Assembly (NCBI GenBank): GCA_947503785.1
Contig: CANNFB010000010.1
Location: forward strand, 27,554 to 91,553
Origin: an uncultured Campylobacterales bacterium
Lineage (GTDB): Bacteria > Campylobacterota > Campylobacteria > Campylobacterales > Arcobacteraceae
Reading direction: 5' to 3'
DNA: 64,000 bases
Shown: piece after piece, positions 55,201-62,067 of the stretch
Position numbering within the stretch: the stretch's first letter is position 1
Layout: each line of letters begins with the position of its first letter
The notes under the pieces: model-generated
What the model was told of the DNA's origin: nothing
What the model saw: only the letters and a program-made list of their open reading frames with translations
The model's database searches: none
Program-made: the position numbers and the translations under genes

Positions 55201-57474
55201 GTACTTGGTACTTCTCCTTTTGAACTTTTAATTGAAGGGACAGTAAATGTAAAATATCTTGCTGGTAGTTTTGAATTAATTCATTTAACTGGAGATGGAG
55301 CAATTGCTTATACAAGTGCCAGAAAATATATTCATTTAGGTACAAAAGCTGATCCAATAAGTGCAAAAATCTTTGGAGGTCCAAGTGCTACAGCTTATTT
55401 AGTTATTGAAAGTGATTTATTTGCAATTGGGAGTAGGTTCCATTCAGAAAAAAAATATAGTAGTTATGGCTTTGGAATAGGATATGATACTACAATAGGT
55501 TTTGATGCTGAGGCTGGATTTGGGAAAAAAGTATATATAGATTTACAAGCATACTTAAAAATGGCAATAGAAGCAAGAATACCAATCAAAGGCTGGTTTG
55601 ACCTGGCAAGTGTTAATGGAAAAGTTCGTTTTAGAACACCTGATCCTACTATATTTAGTTTATATTTAAGGGGATGTGCCATTAAATGTGCAAGTCATAC
55701 TTTTTACCTAATAGGTAGCAAATCTAGTGCTAAAGAAGAAACAAATATTAGTATTCTAAAAGAAATGGAGCCATATGCTAAAACAGATGTATCTCTACAG
55801 TCCACTATCATACTTGCTACTAATTTACCAACTGATGGCACAAAAACTAAAATAGACAATACTGATTATACTTTTAACATAAATAATGTAAAGTTTGTTA
55901 AAACTGGCAATCCTTCTAGTTCCATTAGTCTTTATGCAGCAAGGATTAGCCCTAATAAGGTTGGATATCAAGTAAGGCCTTTATTAGAAGCAAATACTGA
56001 ATATAAATTTACTGCAGATGTTCAATGGTTAAGTAAAAACAATGTAGGTACAAATGTTTTAAATAAAGTTGAAAAAGCAGAAAAAATATTTACAACAACT
56101 AGTCAATCTCAAGTTCCTTTTACTGAATTAATACAAACCGTTACTCCTAAAACAGGAACTGAAAACGTATCTTCTGACTCAAAAGTAAGAGTATATTACT
56201 CATATTTAGCAAAAGATTTGCCAAGTTTGAATAATAAGTATGCCATTACCGTTGTAAATGGTAAAAATGAGAGTATTGAAGGAACTTGGAGTAATTCTAA
56301 TTGGAATTCACATAAGGGAAGAGTTGGACAATCATTATCTAATACAGTTAGTTTACCATTAAGAATATTCACTCCTTCAAAACCTTTTGCTAGTTACCAT
56401 TTTTGTTTAAATAATTCAAATGGAGAAATAAGAGAAACAGTTATTCGTTCAGATGGAAAGTATTATAATCCATTTAAATCATATTCTGTTGACGGTGAAG
56501 AAGATGAAGAGGAAGAAGAATCTTCTAATGGAATGCTAAGTGCTCAGGAAGTAATAGCTTCTCAACATGCAGTTGTAACTTCAGCAGGATATATAGCACG
56601 TGCAGCCGAATTAGGTGTAAGTACTAATGTTTTTGTTGATCTAAATTTAGGTGAACCTTCTGTTGAAAATGATTCATTTACGTATTATTCAACAAATAAA
56701 TATATGATAAAAGTAAAAGATATAGCTAGTGATAAAATTGTATTTATTTCATTTTTTGAGGCAAAAGGATCCGGAAGCCAAGGAGAACAACATGTTTATC
56801 TTAAAAATAATATTAATTCAATTACTTCAAGAATTAAAGTTGAGAGAGGATCTGCTATAAAAGAGGGGAAAGCTAGCGCTTATTCTCAACTTCTTATGGG
56901 ATTTGAACTTAAAGCAAAAGCTAATGAATTCCCTATTTGTACCGCAGATGAACCAATTTCTCAATACTTCTCAAATATGGTTCGTACTTGTGACACTTGT
57001 GGAAATTGTCAAGAAAGACTTGATTCTGCTCGGCAACGTTATTTAGAACCTTCTTCTAATATACAAAAGATTACAATATATTCAGGAATAGATAGAAGTG
57101 AGTATCCAAATATTTTACCTATAGTTGAAGTTACTTTTGAAGATGAATTAAATCCAGAAGTTGTACTTGAAAAACAATATAGAATATTATATGGCCAAGT
57201 AAACGACAATTTATACCAAATGCAATTTGAAGGAATAGAAAAAATTAAAAATGCAACTGTTAAATATTATGTTGGAGAAGAAGGTACTCTTCAGCGATTG
57301 ATAAATGAAAATAGAATAGAACCTGTGGTTACCAAAGAAGTAAATATAGAAGATATTGGTTTACCAGATATTCCAAGACCAGGTTCAGTAAGTGAAACAG
57401 AATATGAATATGAAACACCAACTTATAATCCACCCGTAGGTTTACAGTTAGGAACACAGGAGTTATTATGGTAA
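49273..57474 (+). CDS. Giant exported repeat protein, 2733 residues
   Basis: I do not recognise this protein. It has an N-terminal signal peptide (MLKKIIILILLNISLFG) and a small beta domain near residues 20-125 (DGGKSWNKVSG). From about residue 150 to 1200 it holds at least seven repeats of 140-145 residues. Each contains an IWxEKxVKLxF segment; the marker aromatic falls at residues 267, 412, 557, 699, 843, 1005 and 1145. Between markers recur DLSAYG, ISKxGL and DFGxL. Divergent copies continue to about 1700. Then come glycine-rich barrel-like segments (1800-2100), Ig-like strands (about 2295), an acidic patch near 2410 and a cysteine cluster (2556, 2573, 2576, 2579). It starts at GTG 49273, with AAAGGAG five bases before it, and overlaps the fibronectin-like gene. 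An outer-surface or periplasm-spanning role is inferred. Confidence 0.8.
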   Translation: MLKKIIILILLNISLFGNIQNADDIGFVDDITINGREFESLEQRTIEFYSEDLQNGKVVIQGLLESLDKNVDARDLFIEITNDGGKSWNKVSGHQDWEYSFHPVVGFTYEFSLRIMRKSSTINNDIELPSAFNIDGFILTLSDNYERIGDTLKGNGTLYVPWLETFGLNGNIAVSFDGIGFTEDRITSGSIRYLSDIVINYEGVKLDISKLVFNVSGIKNSLVSKLSSTSNVLLSSLPNTEISSLSFDTKGITGTIEYSNSFNFDIWQEQDVKVAFSSLSLDFSLLTTTGLNLSISDLIASLNFGNLLGSAQKNLAIKKDEFDNKLNGVFQWSEISRQKLINDSTVYISNSIGTLNLQDLSNPKIIFDTSIDLSQYGAIFESINAIEAKNIEISKSGLNSSFSTTLNPISIWDEQNVKLNFDGKIGVDLKLIASGLDINIKTGSMNVNFGNLFDSATAELKPIINNTSETISSKFTWALVETKKLKDNVDIQLDQLSGELDLSNLIKPEIIFNANADLSAYGGLLTSVKSASISDATISKDGLSASLGILIDSLDIWKSKGVKLKFAEESIPSLSLSLSSSGDFNFGFSSLDAVIDFGTLFPYSVATLETLQNGLMNLSFDPTKTIYLLNEKNILENFAANLDLSQLDNPKISFSSKLKLSGYSGVLSQIKELDLSNASISKNGFSATATASLNDINIWKEKKVKLKFAKVPNFSLSVKDKIDFSLNNLDASLDFGDIFNGEVVNLDSLKDDANNIIANSYSWGVSGGKKITSTATTVLDNLKGILDLANLDNPIIIFNADVNLSAYGGALATINNAKISNAKISKKGLSAETSLDINSINIYEDKNVKLNFNANPTLKMSLTTSGYKVGLSNLDASIDFGSLLQDATATISKVVNNSDVQDAITTAEDVNNEGQSFIENDYTYTWEVTGSHNLYGNEISLDTLMGTISFANLSNPSISLNANIVFNKSSFFHSYAQNVELISATISRNGFSSQIQTQLNDIPIWNEKNVKLDFEETDIQKLSISVLSSGFKISLDEFNANIDFGTLIKNARAEISTLSSGVFSWNLGEIDNTLLDSTIKLKNLLGSVDLTDITSPIIKLDGKINLAAYSPWFKSIGDISLVNAEISKSSFKTELSAELGDISIYSEKRVKLIFNDNVIPTFNFEVNRNGIDFGVKDIAASLDFGDLLSGEILTLKNKASSAVGFVNNKLTEVSNIGMRGKRTAQDFSKSISKKVNSAAKKLGELKGIYTWDLAGQHTFLSNGSDSILVSGIGGEVNLKNLTDPIIDFHAMADFSNYNLEGFNFDAEVKVEKAKISKSGIDWNLSISNGSTDFTVLDLGAKEEDVRVELFNINASTGSSGTELNSAAGTLFLGNQLFEGNVAPITLAYDGSKYTFKSTQTLKYSYENTSLEIINPEGSISKVNGSYKVSFTGNAKFLTDILKNIGVSDVSLSGLKISSEGLKANLLTTFTIAQTHTLFGDKVSLSLRSIGISIDSSTNIPIKLSSIDGDVDLSVLFNEGKNYAKTAIAFTDSKLTWNFGEKILHLGTDDKFEFKGLSGALSLNSLNSLSMNFSGTFGYKELEDINLVLKTFAISSEGISGSIGLGDQTKISTGIDNLDINLLSINFVNVATVTGNIGMHYSKSKFLGSTNDLIFDMKAGVSLDGVETFSLTSNSLKGMTFDNFATMSITGITSNLDIDDFSISLNGAIQPTHALLTSLNSVNYSGLEISKNGISIDSLSSTINVTGANCDLAGMSLALETLELGYKKKNEKDLLFFKASGELGLVIAKAGAGITVYSDGTYNINDIELNVNKPAIVLSGKFSWFDDSTNGKGFGLDGLNLGIGGAFFVDGDFKIGQLNSYRYWMAKASYSTNSGIPLSPIPLSLYGFGGGAAYGMTIERTEGVIASRYVANGSDDIIVSASVRMGTSDIGYTWHGDVGLEMDFGQGLMVLTGKSYILSEFSDSLDKKMKKYIGGTIVLGTSPFELLIEGTVNVKYLAGSFELIHLTGDGAIAYTSARKYIHLGTKADPISAKIFGGPSATAYLVIESDLFAIGSRFHSEKKYSSYGFGIGYDTTIGFDAEAGFGKKVYIDLQAYLKMAIEARIPIKGWFDLASVNGKVRFRTPDPTIFSLYLRGCAIKCASHTFYLIGSKSSAKEETNISILKEMEPYAKTDVSLQSTIILATNLPTDGTKTKIDNTDYTFNINNVKFVKTGNPSSSISLYAARISPNKVGYQVRPLLEANTEYKFTADVQWLSKNNVGTNVLNKVEKAEKIFTTTSQSQVPFTELIQTVTPKTGTENVSSDSKVRVYYSYLAKDLPSLNNKYAITVVNGKNESIEGTWSNSNWNSHKGRVGQSLSNTVSLPLRIFTPSKPFASYHFCLNNSNGEIRETVIRSDGKYYNPFKSYSVDGEEDEEEEESSNGMLSAQEVIASQHAVVTSAGYIARAAELGVSTNVFVDLNLGEPSVENDSFTYYSTNKYMIKVKDIASDKIVFISFFEAKGSGSQGEQHVYLKNNINSITSRIKVERGSAIKEGKASAYSQLLMGFELKAKANEFPICTADEPISQYFSNMVRTCDTCGNCQERLDSARQRYLEPSSNIQKITIYSGIDRSEYPNILPIVEVTFEDELNPEVVLEKQYRILYGQVNDNLYQMQFEGIEKIKNATVKYYVGEEGTLQRLINENRIEPVVTKEVNIEDIGLPDIPRPGSVSETEYEYETPTYNPPVGLQLGTQELLW

Positions 57475-59402
57475 GAAGTTTATTGTTTTTATGTTTACTT
57501 ATAGTAAATATATATGCTAATAAATCATTAGATCAAAAAGTTACAGTTTTCTCAAAATATGATGGTAATTCTATTTTAATAAAATGGACAACACCAGATT
57601 TACAAAGAGATTTTACATATAAACTTTATAGGACAAATAATAGTAATCGTATATTATTATCAACTTTAAAGAAAAAATCTTATGAAGAAGTAAAAAATAA
57701 GTTTGATCAAGAGAGCTTATTGGCTATTTTCCCTTATCGAAATGTAAATACTTTAGATGAAAAAATAGCAACTAAAATATTTTTAAAAAATATACAAAGT
57801 ATGCTTACTTCAATTATTGGCTCTAGAACAGATATATCAAAAGCTTTAGGTACATATTATGAAGATAAAACAGTGCGTTTAAAACAAAAATATACTTATG
57901 AGGTTGAAGTTTTTGAAAAAGATAAAAAAATTGCTTCAAAAAGTTTCAATATATATACTTATAAAAAAGCAATATCACCCACACCATTAGCTTTTAAAGT
58001 AGAAGAGGATGATGATGGGATTAACTTTTCCTGGCAAGTAGATTCTTTATTTAATTCGTACAATATGTATATTAGAAAAAGCCCATCTACTCAGTTTATA
58101 AGACACAATAAATATCCAATCTTAGTAAATGTAAAAAGTGATATTTTATATAAAGACAAAACACTTAAAAAAAATGAAATGGCTGAATATAAAGTTACAA
58201 CTGTTGATGTCTTCGGTGAAGAAAGTGCTTTTAGTTCTTCGGCAACTGGATATTATAAAGACTTTCTTATGACTAATAAAATTAAATATATTAATACTTC
58301 TATAAATAACTTTAGAGTGAAACTCTTGTGGAATAAATCGAAATCTAAAAATATATTTTATAATATTTACAGAAGTAATATACTTAATGGTAAATACAAA
58401 AAAGTTAATGTTAAGCCTATTCCAAAAAACTTTTATGTTGATAAAACTATAACTTCAGGTAAAAATTATTACTATTATATAACAGCTGTTTCTCCATTAG
58501 GAGAATCAAAGCCATCTATGAAAAAACTTGTTTCTTCATTTGATGTTATTGCTCCCCCTAAAGTAAAAAATGTAAAAGTTAACTTGAATCCTGGAAAGGT
58601 AAATCTATCATGGGATAATGTAAAAGATAAGAACCTTATTGGATATAACGTTTATTTTGCTATGAATAAGGATGATAAATATTATGCAAAAGTTAATGAT
58701 AAAATAATTAAAAACAATAAATATATTCATACTCTTCCTAAGAATTTGAGTAGATTTAATTATTATTATAAAGTAACTGCAGTAGATCAGAAGTTTAACG
58801 AAAGTGAATACTCAAAAATATTAAAAGTAAAACTTCCAGATGTAATAGCCCCTAACCAACCGATTTTTTCTATGCAAAAAGTATACAAAAATAAGATATA
58901 TTTACAATGGACTCCTATTTATGATTATGATTTAAGTCATTACAATATTTATACTCAAGAAGGTACAAAATTAGTAAAATTAAATAGTAAAAAAATTGAA
59001 AAAACTCAATTTGAACTTAATAATTATAAGCTTGATAGTTTAAAAAAGTTCATGGTATCCGCAGTTGATAAAAGTGGTAATGAATCATTAAAAGATAAGC
59101 ATATTTTATTAAATAAAAGAGATACCCAAGCTCCTTTATTAAGTAGTATTAAGTACTCACAGAGTAGTTCAGGTATTAAAATACTATTAGATATTAAGGA
59201 TAATGATTATAATGGATTTGAGGTTTATAGAAGTAGCGGTAAAAGTATTGAGTTCTTTAAAATTTCAAACTTTATTAAAACAAAATCCTTTACAGATAAA
59301 ACTTTATCTAAAGATACAAAATATTGGTATCAATTATGGGTATATGATAAAACAGGAAATATCAAAAAAAGTGATACTAAGGAAATATTATGGAAAAAAT
59401 AA
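57468..59402 (+). CDS. Exported fibronectin type III-like repeat protein
   Basis: A 644-residue protein with signal peptide MVRSLLFLCLLIVNIYA. After an N-terminal region of about 170 residues come about five fibronectin type III-like modules, best seen at residues 365-460 (APPKVKNVKVNLNPGKVNLS, YYYKVTAVDQKFNESEYSK) and 462-550 (FMVSAVDKSGNES). Such modules mediate protein contacts outside the cytoplasm. The start overlaps the end of the giant gene by seven bases and its end overlaps the lipoprotein gene by 13 bases, so the three are tightly coupled and the products probably act together. Confidence 0.75.
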   Translation: MVRSLLFLCLLIVNIYANKSLDQKVTVFSKYDGNSILIKWTTPDLQRDFTYKLYRTNNSNRILLSTLKKKSYEEVKNKFDQESLLAIFPYRNVNTLDEKIATKIFLKNIQSMLTSIIGSRTDISKALGTYYEDKTVRLKQKYTYEVEVFEKDKKIASKSFNIYTYKKAISPTPLAFKVEEDDDGINFSWQVDSLFNSYNMYIRKSPSTQFIRHNKYPILVNVKSDILYKDKTLKKNEMAEYKVTTVDVFGEESAFSSSATGYYKDFLMTNKIKYINTSINNFRVKLLWNKSKSKNIFYNIYRSNILNGKYKKVNVKPIPKNFYVDKTITSGKNYYYYITAVSPLGESKPSMKKLVSSFDVIAPPKVKNVKVNLNPGKVNLSWDNVKDKNLIGYNVYFAMNKDDKYYAKVNDKIIKNNKYIHTLPKNLSRFNYYYKVTAVDQKFNESEYSKILKVKLPDVIAPNQPIFSMQKVYKNKIYLQWTPIYDYDLSHYNIYTQEGTKLVKLNSKKIEKTQFELNNYKLDSLKKFMVSAVDKSGNESLKDKHILLNKRDTQAPLLSSIKYSQSSSGIKILLDIKDNDYNGFEVYRSSGKSIEFFKISNFIKTKSFTDKTLSKDTKYWYQLWVYDKTGNIKKSDTKEILWKK

Positions 59403-59965
59403 AACATATTAAATTAATAGTTCTCGTAATTCTTATATCTTTTTTTATTGGATGTTCTGGAGATCAGCAAAAACTAACTCCAGGTACAAAGAATACAGGT
59501 TTTACCAATCATACAAACAATAATGAAAAAAAAGTAACTTCTACTTTTGTTAAAATACAAGATGTTAAGACAAAAGATATGAATATAATAAATAAAAATG
59601 GAATTCTTTTTATTAAAGATGAAAATAAAGAATATATTCTATCTTCACGTGGTTTGGATTATAATGCTTATATTTCAAATGATAGAAAGCTTATTGTTGT
59701 AGATGTTTTAAGAACTAATAATTTACAAACAATAGAAGTTTTCTCAAAAAAAGATACTAGTAGATTTAAAAGAATAAAAAGAAGAATAAAAAAAGAAGTT
59801 TGGAAAGACTATTTAGAAGATAAAATTTATGAATTTAAAGATATTGATAATCCAGAATTGAAATTTTATGAATGGGTAGATGCTGATAGTTTCGAATTAA
59901 CATTATCATATGAATTTAATGATATTTTAAATGAAAAAATTATTCGTTATGATGTTTATAAATAA
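59390..59965 (+). CDS. Small lipoprotein, last gene of the giant-protein operon
   Basis: A 191-residue lipoprotein. The signal peptide ends in a lipobox, SFFIGC-S, with Cys22 as the lipidated residue. After a flexible N/T/K-rich stretch of about 35 residues there is a mixed alpha/beta domain with many lysines (FKRIKRRIKKEV) and no motif I can name. It overlaps the preceding gene by 13 bases. It may anchor the complex to the outer membrane. No terminator of clear form follows. Confidence 0.7.
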   Translation: MEKIKHIKLIVLVILISFFIGCSGDQQKLTPGTKNTGFTNHTNNNEKKVTSTFVKIQDVKTKDMNIINKNGILFIKDENKEYILSSRGLDYNAYISNDRKLIVVDVLRTNNLQTIEVFSKKDTSRFKRIKRRIKKEVWKDYLEDKIYEFKDIDNPELKFYEWVDADSFELTLSYEFNDILNEKIIRYDVYK

Positions 59966-60012
59966 TACTTTAAAAAAACGATTAATGAGTAATAAATAGA
60001 AAGTTATCTGAT

Positions 60013-60018
60013 ATAATA
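60013..60018 (+). promoter_or_regulatory. -10 box for the marC gene
   Basis: GATATAATAC carries TATAAT 27 bases before the GTG start, with no clear -35 box. Confidence 0.5.
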
Positions 60019-60045
60019 CGAAAAAATTCAACATAAGGTTTTTTC

Positions 60046-60702
60046 GTGTTATCATTTGCTGATTATAGTCAAATAGCTATAGGAATTATTACAGTTTTTT
60101 CACCCTTTGCTGCAATTCCAATTTTTGTATCACTTACTTCAAATACAACTATTCAACAAAAAAATCAAACTGCTAAGACAGCTTCTATTGCCGCTGGTAT
60201 TGCAGGATTAATTTCTGTATGGATTGGTGAACATATTCTAATGTTTTTTGGTATTTCAATATCTTCATTTAAAATTGCTGGAGGAATTTTGCTTCTTTTA
60301 ATGGCTATAAATATGTTAAATGCAAAAACACCAAATGCTAAAAGCACAAAAGAAGAACTAGAAGAAGCTCATGAAAAAACTAACATTAGTGAAATAGCAA
60401 TAGTTCCACTTGCTATCCCTTTAATTGCTGGACCTGGTGCAATTTCAACAATTATAATATATTCACAGCAAGATAGTAGTTTAATACATCTTCTTTATAT
60501 GAGTTTAATTATAGTTTTACTCTCCGCAATAGTTTTTGTATCTTTAAGAGCATCTACTTTTATTACAAAAAAACTAGGAATCACAGGAATAAATGTTATC
60601 TCAAGAGTTATGGGCTTGATTTTGGCTTCCATATCTATTGAATTTATTGTTTCAGGTTTACTTGTAGTATTTCCTGTTTTAAGTATTACAAGCTTTCAAT
60701 AG
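60046..60702 (+). CDS. MarC-family membrane protein
   Basis: A 218-residue inner-membrane protein with six helices. The family traits FSPFAAIPIFVSLTSNTT and VPLAIPLIAGPGAISTIIIY are present. MarC proteins were once linked to antibiotic resistance, but their real function is unknown. The start is GTG 60046 (MLSFADYSQIAIG) with AAGGT a few bases upstream and a TATAAT box before it. Confidence 0.9.
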   Translation: MLSFADYSQIAIGIITVFSPFAAIPIFVSLTSNTTIQQKNQTAKTASIAAGIAGLISVWIGEHILMFFGISISSFKIAGGILLLLMAINMLNAKTPNAKSTKEELEEAHEKTNISEIAIVPLAIPLIAGPGAISTIIIYSQQDSSLIHLLYMSLIIVLLSAIVFVSLRASTFITKKLGITGINVISRVMGLILASISIEFIVSGLLVVFPVLSITSFQ

Positions 60703-60767
60703 GTTTATTATTGATTAACTTATAATGAATATAATATAATATAAATATAAAAAATAGGACTTAATAT

Positions 60768-61175
60768 ATGTTATTAATGCAATTAGAAGCAAGAGAAAAA
60801 TTTTCATTTTTACAATTAGCACACTATTTAGCTAGAATAGATAGTAGTTGTGGTCATAGAGAAGAAGAAGTTATTTTGTCTTATTGTACAGAAATGGGAA
60901 TTGAAAATATTGATTCTTTTGATATTGATGCTTTTTGTTTAGAAGATAATTTAAATAACTATAAATCACAAAGAAGCCAACGGATAATTCTTTTAGAACT
61001 AATGATATTAATTCATATTGACAATGATTTTCATGTAAATGAAAAAGATTTAATTAATAAGATTACAGAGAAGTTTGGCTTTGATAGCAAAGATATAGAT
61101 GATTATTCACAGTGGGGAAAATCAGTTGCAATGTTGTATCAAGTAGCAAATATTTTTATAAATGAAGTAAATTAG
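60768..61175 (+). CDS. TerB-like small helical protein
   Basis: A 135-residue soluble, acidic, mostly helical protein: KFSFLQLAHYLARIDSSCGH, then ELMILIHIDNDFHVNEKD. The arrangement of a hydrophobic helix, aspartates and a later IDNDFHVNEKDLI segment resembles the TerB (tellurite-resistance) fold. No function is known for such proteins in this phylum. It stands between marC and the coiled-coil gene, with a TATAATATAAT stretch upstream that could be its promoter. Confidence 0.55.
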   Translation: MLLMQLEAREKFSFLQLAHYLARIDSSCGHREEEVILSYCTEMGIENIDSFDIDAFCLEDNLNNYKSQRSQRIILLELMILIHIDNDFHVNEKDLINKITEKFGFDSKDIDDYSQWGKSVAMLYQVANIFINEVN

Positions 61176-61230
61176 TAAAATAACTATTATTTAAATTTTT
61201 TTACTAGGAAAATTTAGGTAGAATGCGCTT

Positions 61231-61431
61231 ATGGAAATAATAGAAACATTAAATACGAAAATTGATAAACTATTACATGATTATGAAAGATTAAAGCTAG
61301 AAAATCAATCATTAAAACAAGAACTTGATTCTTTACAAAATGATAACGATGAATTAGCTAGAAATAATCAGGATATGTTTCTAAGAATAGATAGCACTCT
61401 GAATCTAATAAAGGCACAAAAAGGTGAATAA
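61231..61431 (+). CDS. Small coiled-coil protein
   Basis: A 66-residue protein that is one coiled coil throughout (LLHDYERLKLENQSLKQELD), with leucines at heptad spacing. It resembles ZapB-like division factors in form only. Its stop overlaps the next small gene by eight bases, and that gene overlaps the pseudopilin gene, so all belong to one operon leading to priA. Confidence 0.55.
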   Translation: MEIIETLNTKIDKLLHDYERLKLENQSLKQELDSLQNDNDELARNNQDMFLRIDSTLNLIKAQKGE

Positions 61432-61633
61432 AGACATTACTTTCCATATTAATAATATGGCATATACTATTAATGTAACTCCTAATATGGAAAAAGAACT
61501 TACAAAATATTTAGATTTAGATAAAAACAATGATACAAAAGATTTATTAGCTGCATATATTAGAATAACTCAAGAATATTCAACATTCAAAGATGACGTA
61601 GATCAGATTACAACAAAACTAGCAAGATTTTAA
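61424..61633 (+). CDS. Small protein, possibly ZapA-like
   Basis: A 69-residue protein with a GTG start, overlapping the coiled-coil gene by eight bases. It has two N-terminal strands (ITFHINNMAYTINVTPNM) and a helical remainder. The form and the coiled-coil neighbour suggest a ZapA-like division factor, but similarity is too weak to assert. It overlaps the pseudopilin gene by one base. Confidence 0.5.
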   Translation: MNKDITFHINNMAYTINVTPNMEKELTKYLDLDKNNDTKDLLAAYIRITQEYSTFKDDVDQITTKLARF

Positions 61634-62067
61634 TGCATAAAGCTTTTAGCCTTTTAGAATTGTTAATTGTAATTGCTACAATTTCAATAATCTTAACATT
61701 TGCAATTCCAAAGTTTAACAATATAACAAGTACTTCAAAAATTATAGAACTAAAATCAAATCTTGCAATTATAAGAAATGGAATAAATAAGTTTAAAACA
61801 AATCAAATATTATTGTCACAGTCTTCAATTATCACTAGTTTAGATTCAGCAATAGTTGAAAAAGAAAATGAACTTTTATTTACAAAAGTGATAGATTTTT
61901 CAATAGTTTCATCAAATTCTAATATAAATGAAATAGGTAAATGGATAAAAACTTCACAATCTTCTTATGAGTATTTATTAAGTTCAAGTAAAAAAGTATT
62001 GTTTTCTTTAGAGGATAACAATTTTAAATGTAAAAGTAGTTTTGAAATATGTAAGGAGATTGAATAA
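61633..62067 (+). CDS. Type IV pilin-like (pseudopilin) protein
   Basis: A 144-residue protein with a prepilin cleavage site: MHKAFSLLELLIVIATISII. The cleavage point would precede F5, the glutamate at mature position 5 is present, and the hydrophobic helix continues to about residue 28. The remainder is a short globular domain with two cysteines near the C-terminus (FKCKSSFEICKE). It may serve a type II secretion, pilus or DNA-uptake apparatus; no other such genes are in view. It abuts priA. Confidence 0.8.
   Translation: MHKAFSLLELLIVIATISIILTFAIPKFNNITSTSKIIELKSNLAIIRNGINKFKTNQILLSQSSIITSLDSAIVEKENELLFTKVIDFSIVSSNSNINEIGKWIKTSQSSYEYLLSSSKKVLFSLEDNNFKCKSSFEICKEIE

Noticed and set aside
55000..55400. 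Long minus-strand open frame inside the giant gene
   Set aside because: It is antisense to a well-supported repeat protein, is rich in L, Q and H as expected for a reverse shadow, and lacks a ribosome binding site.
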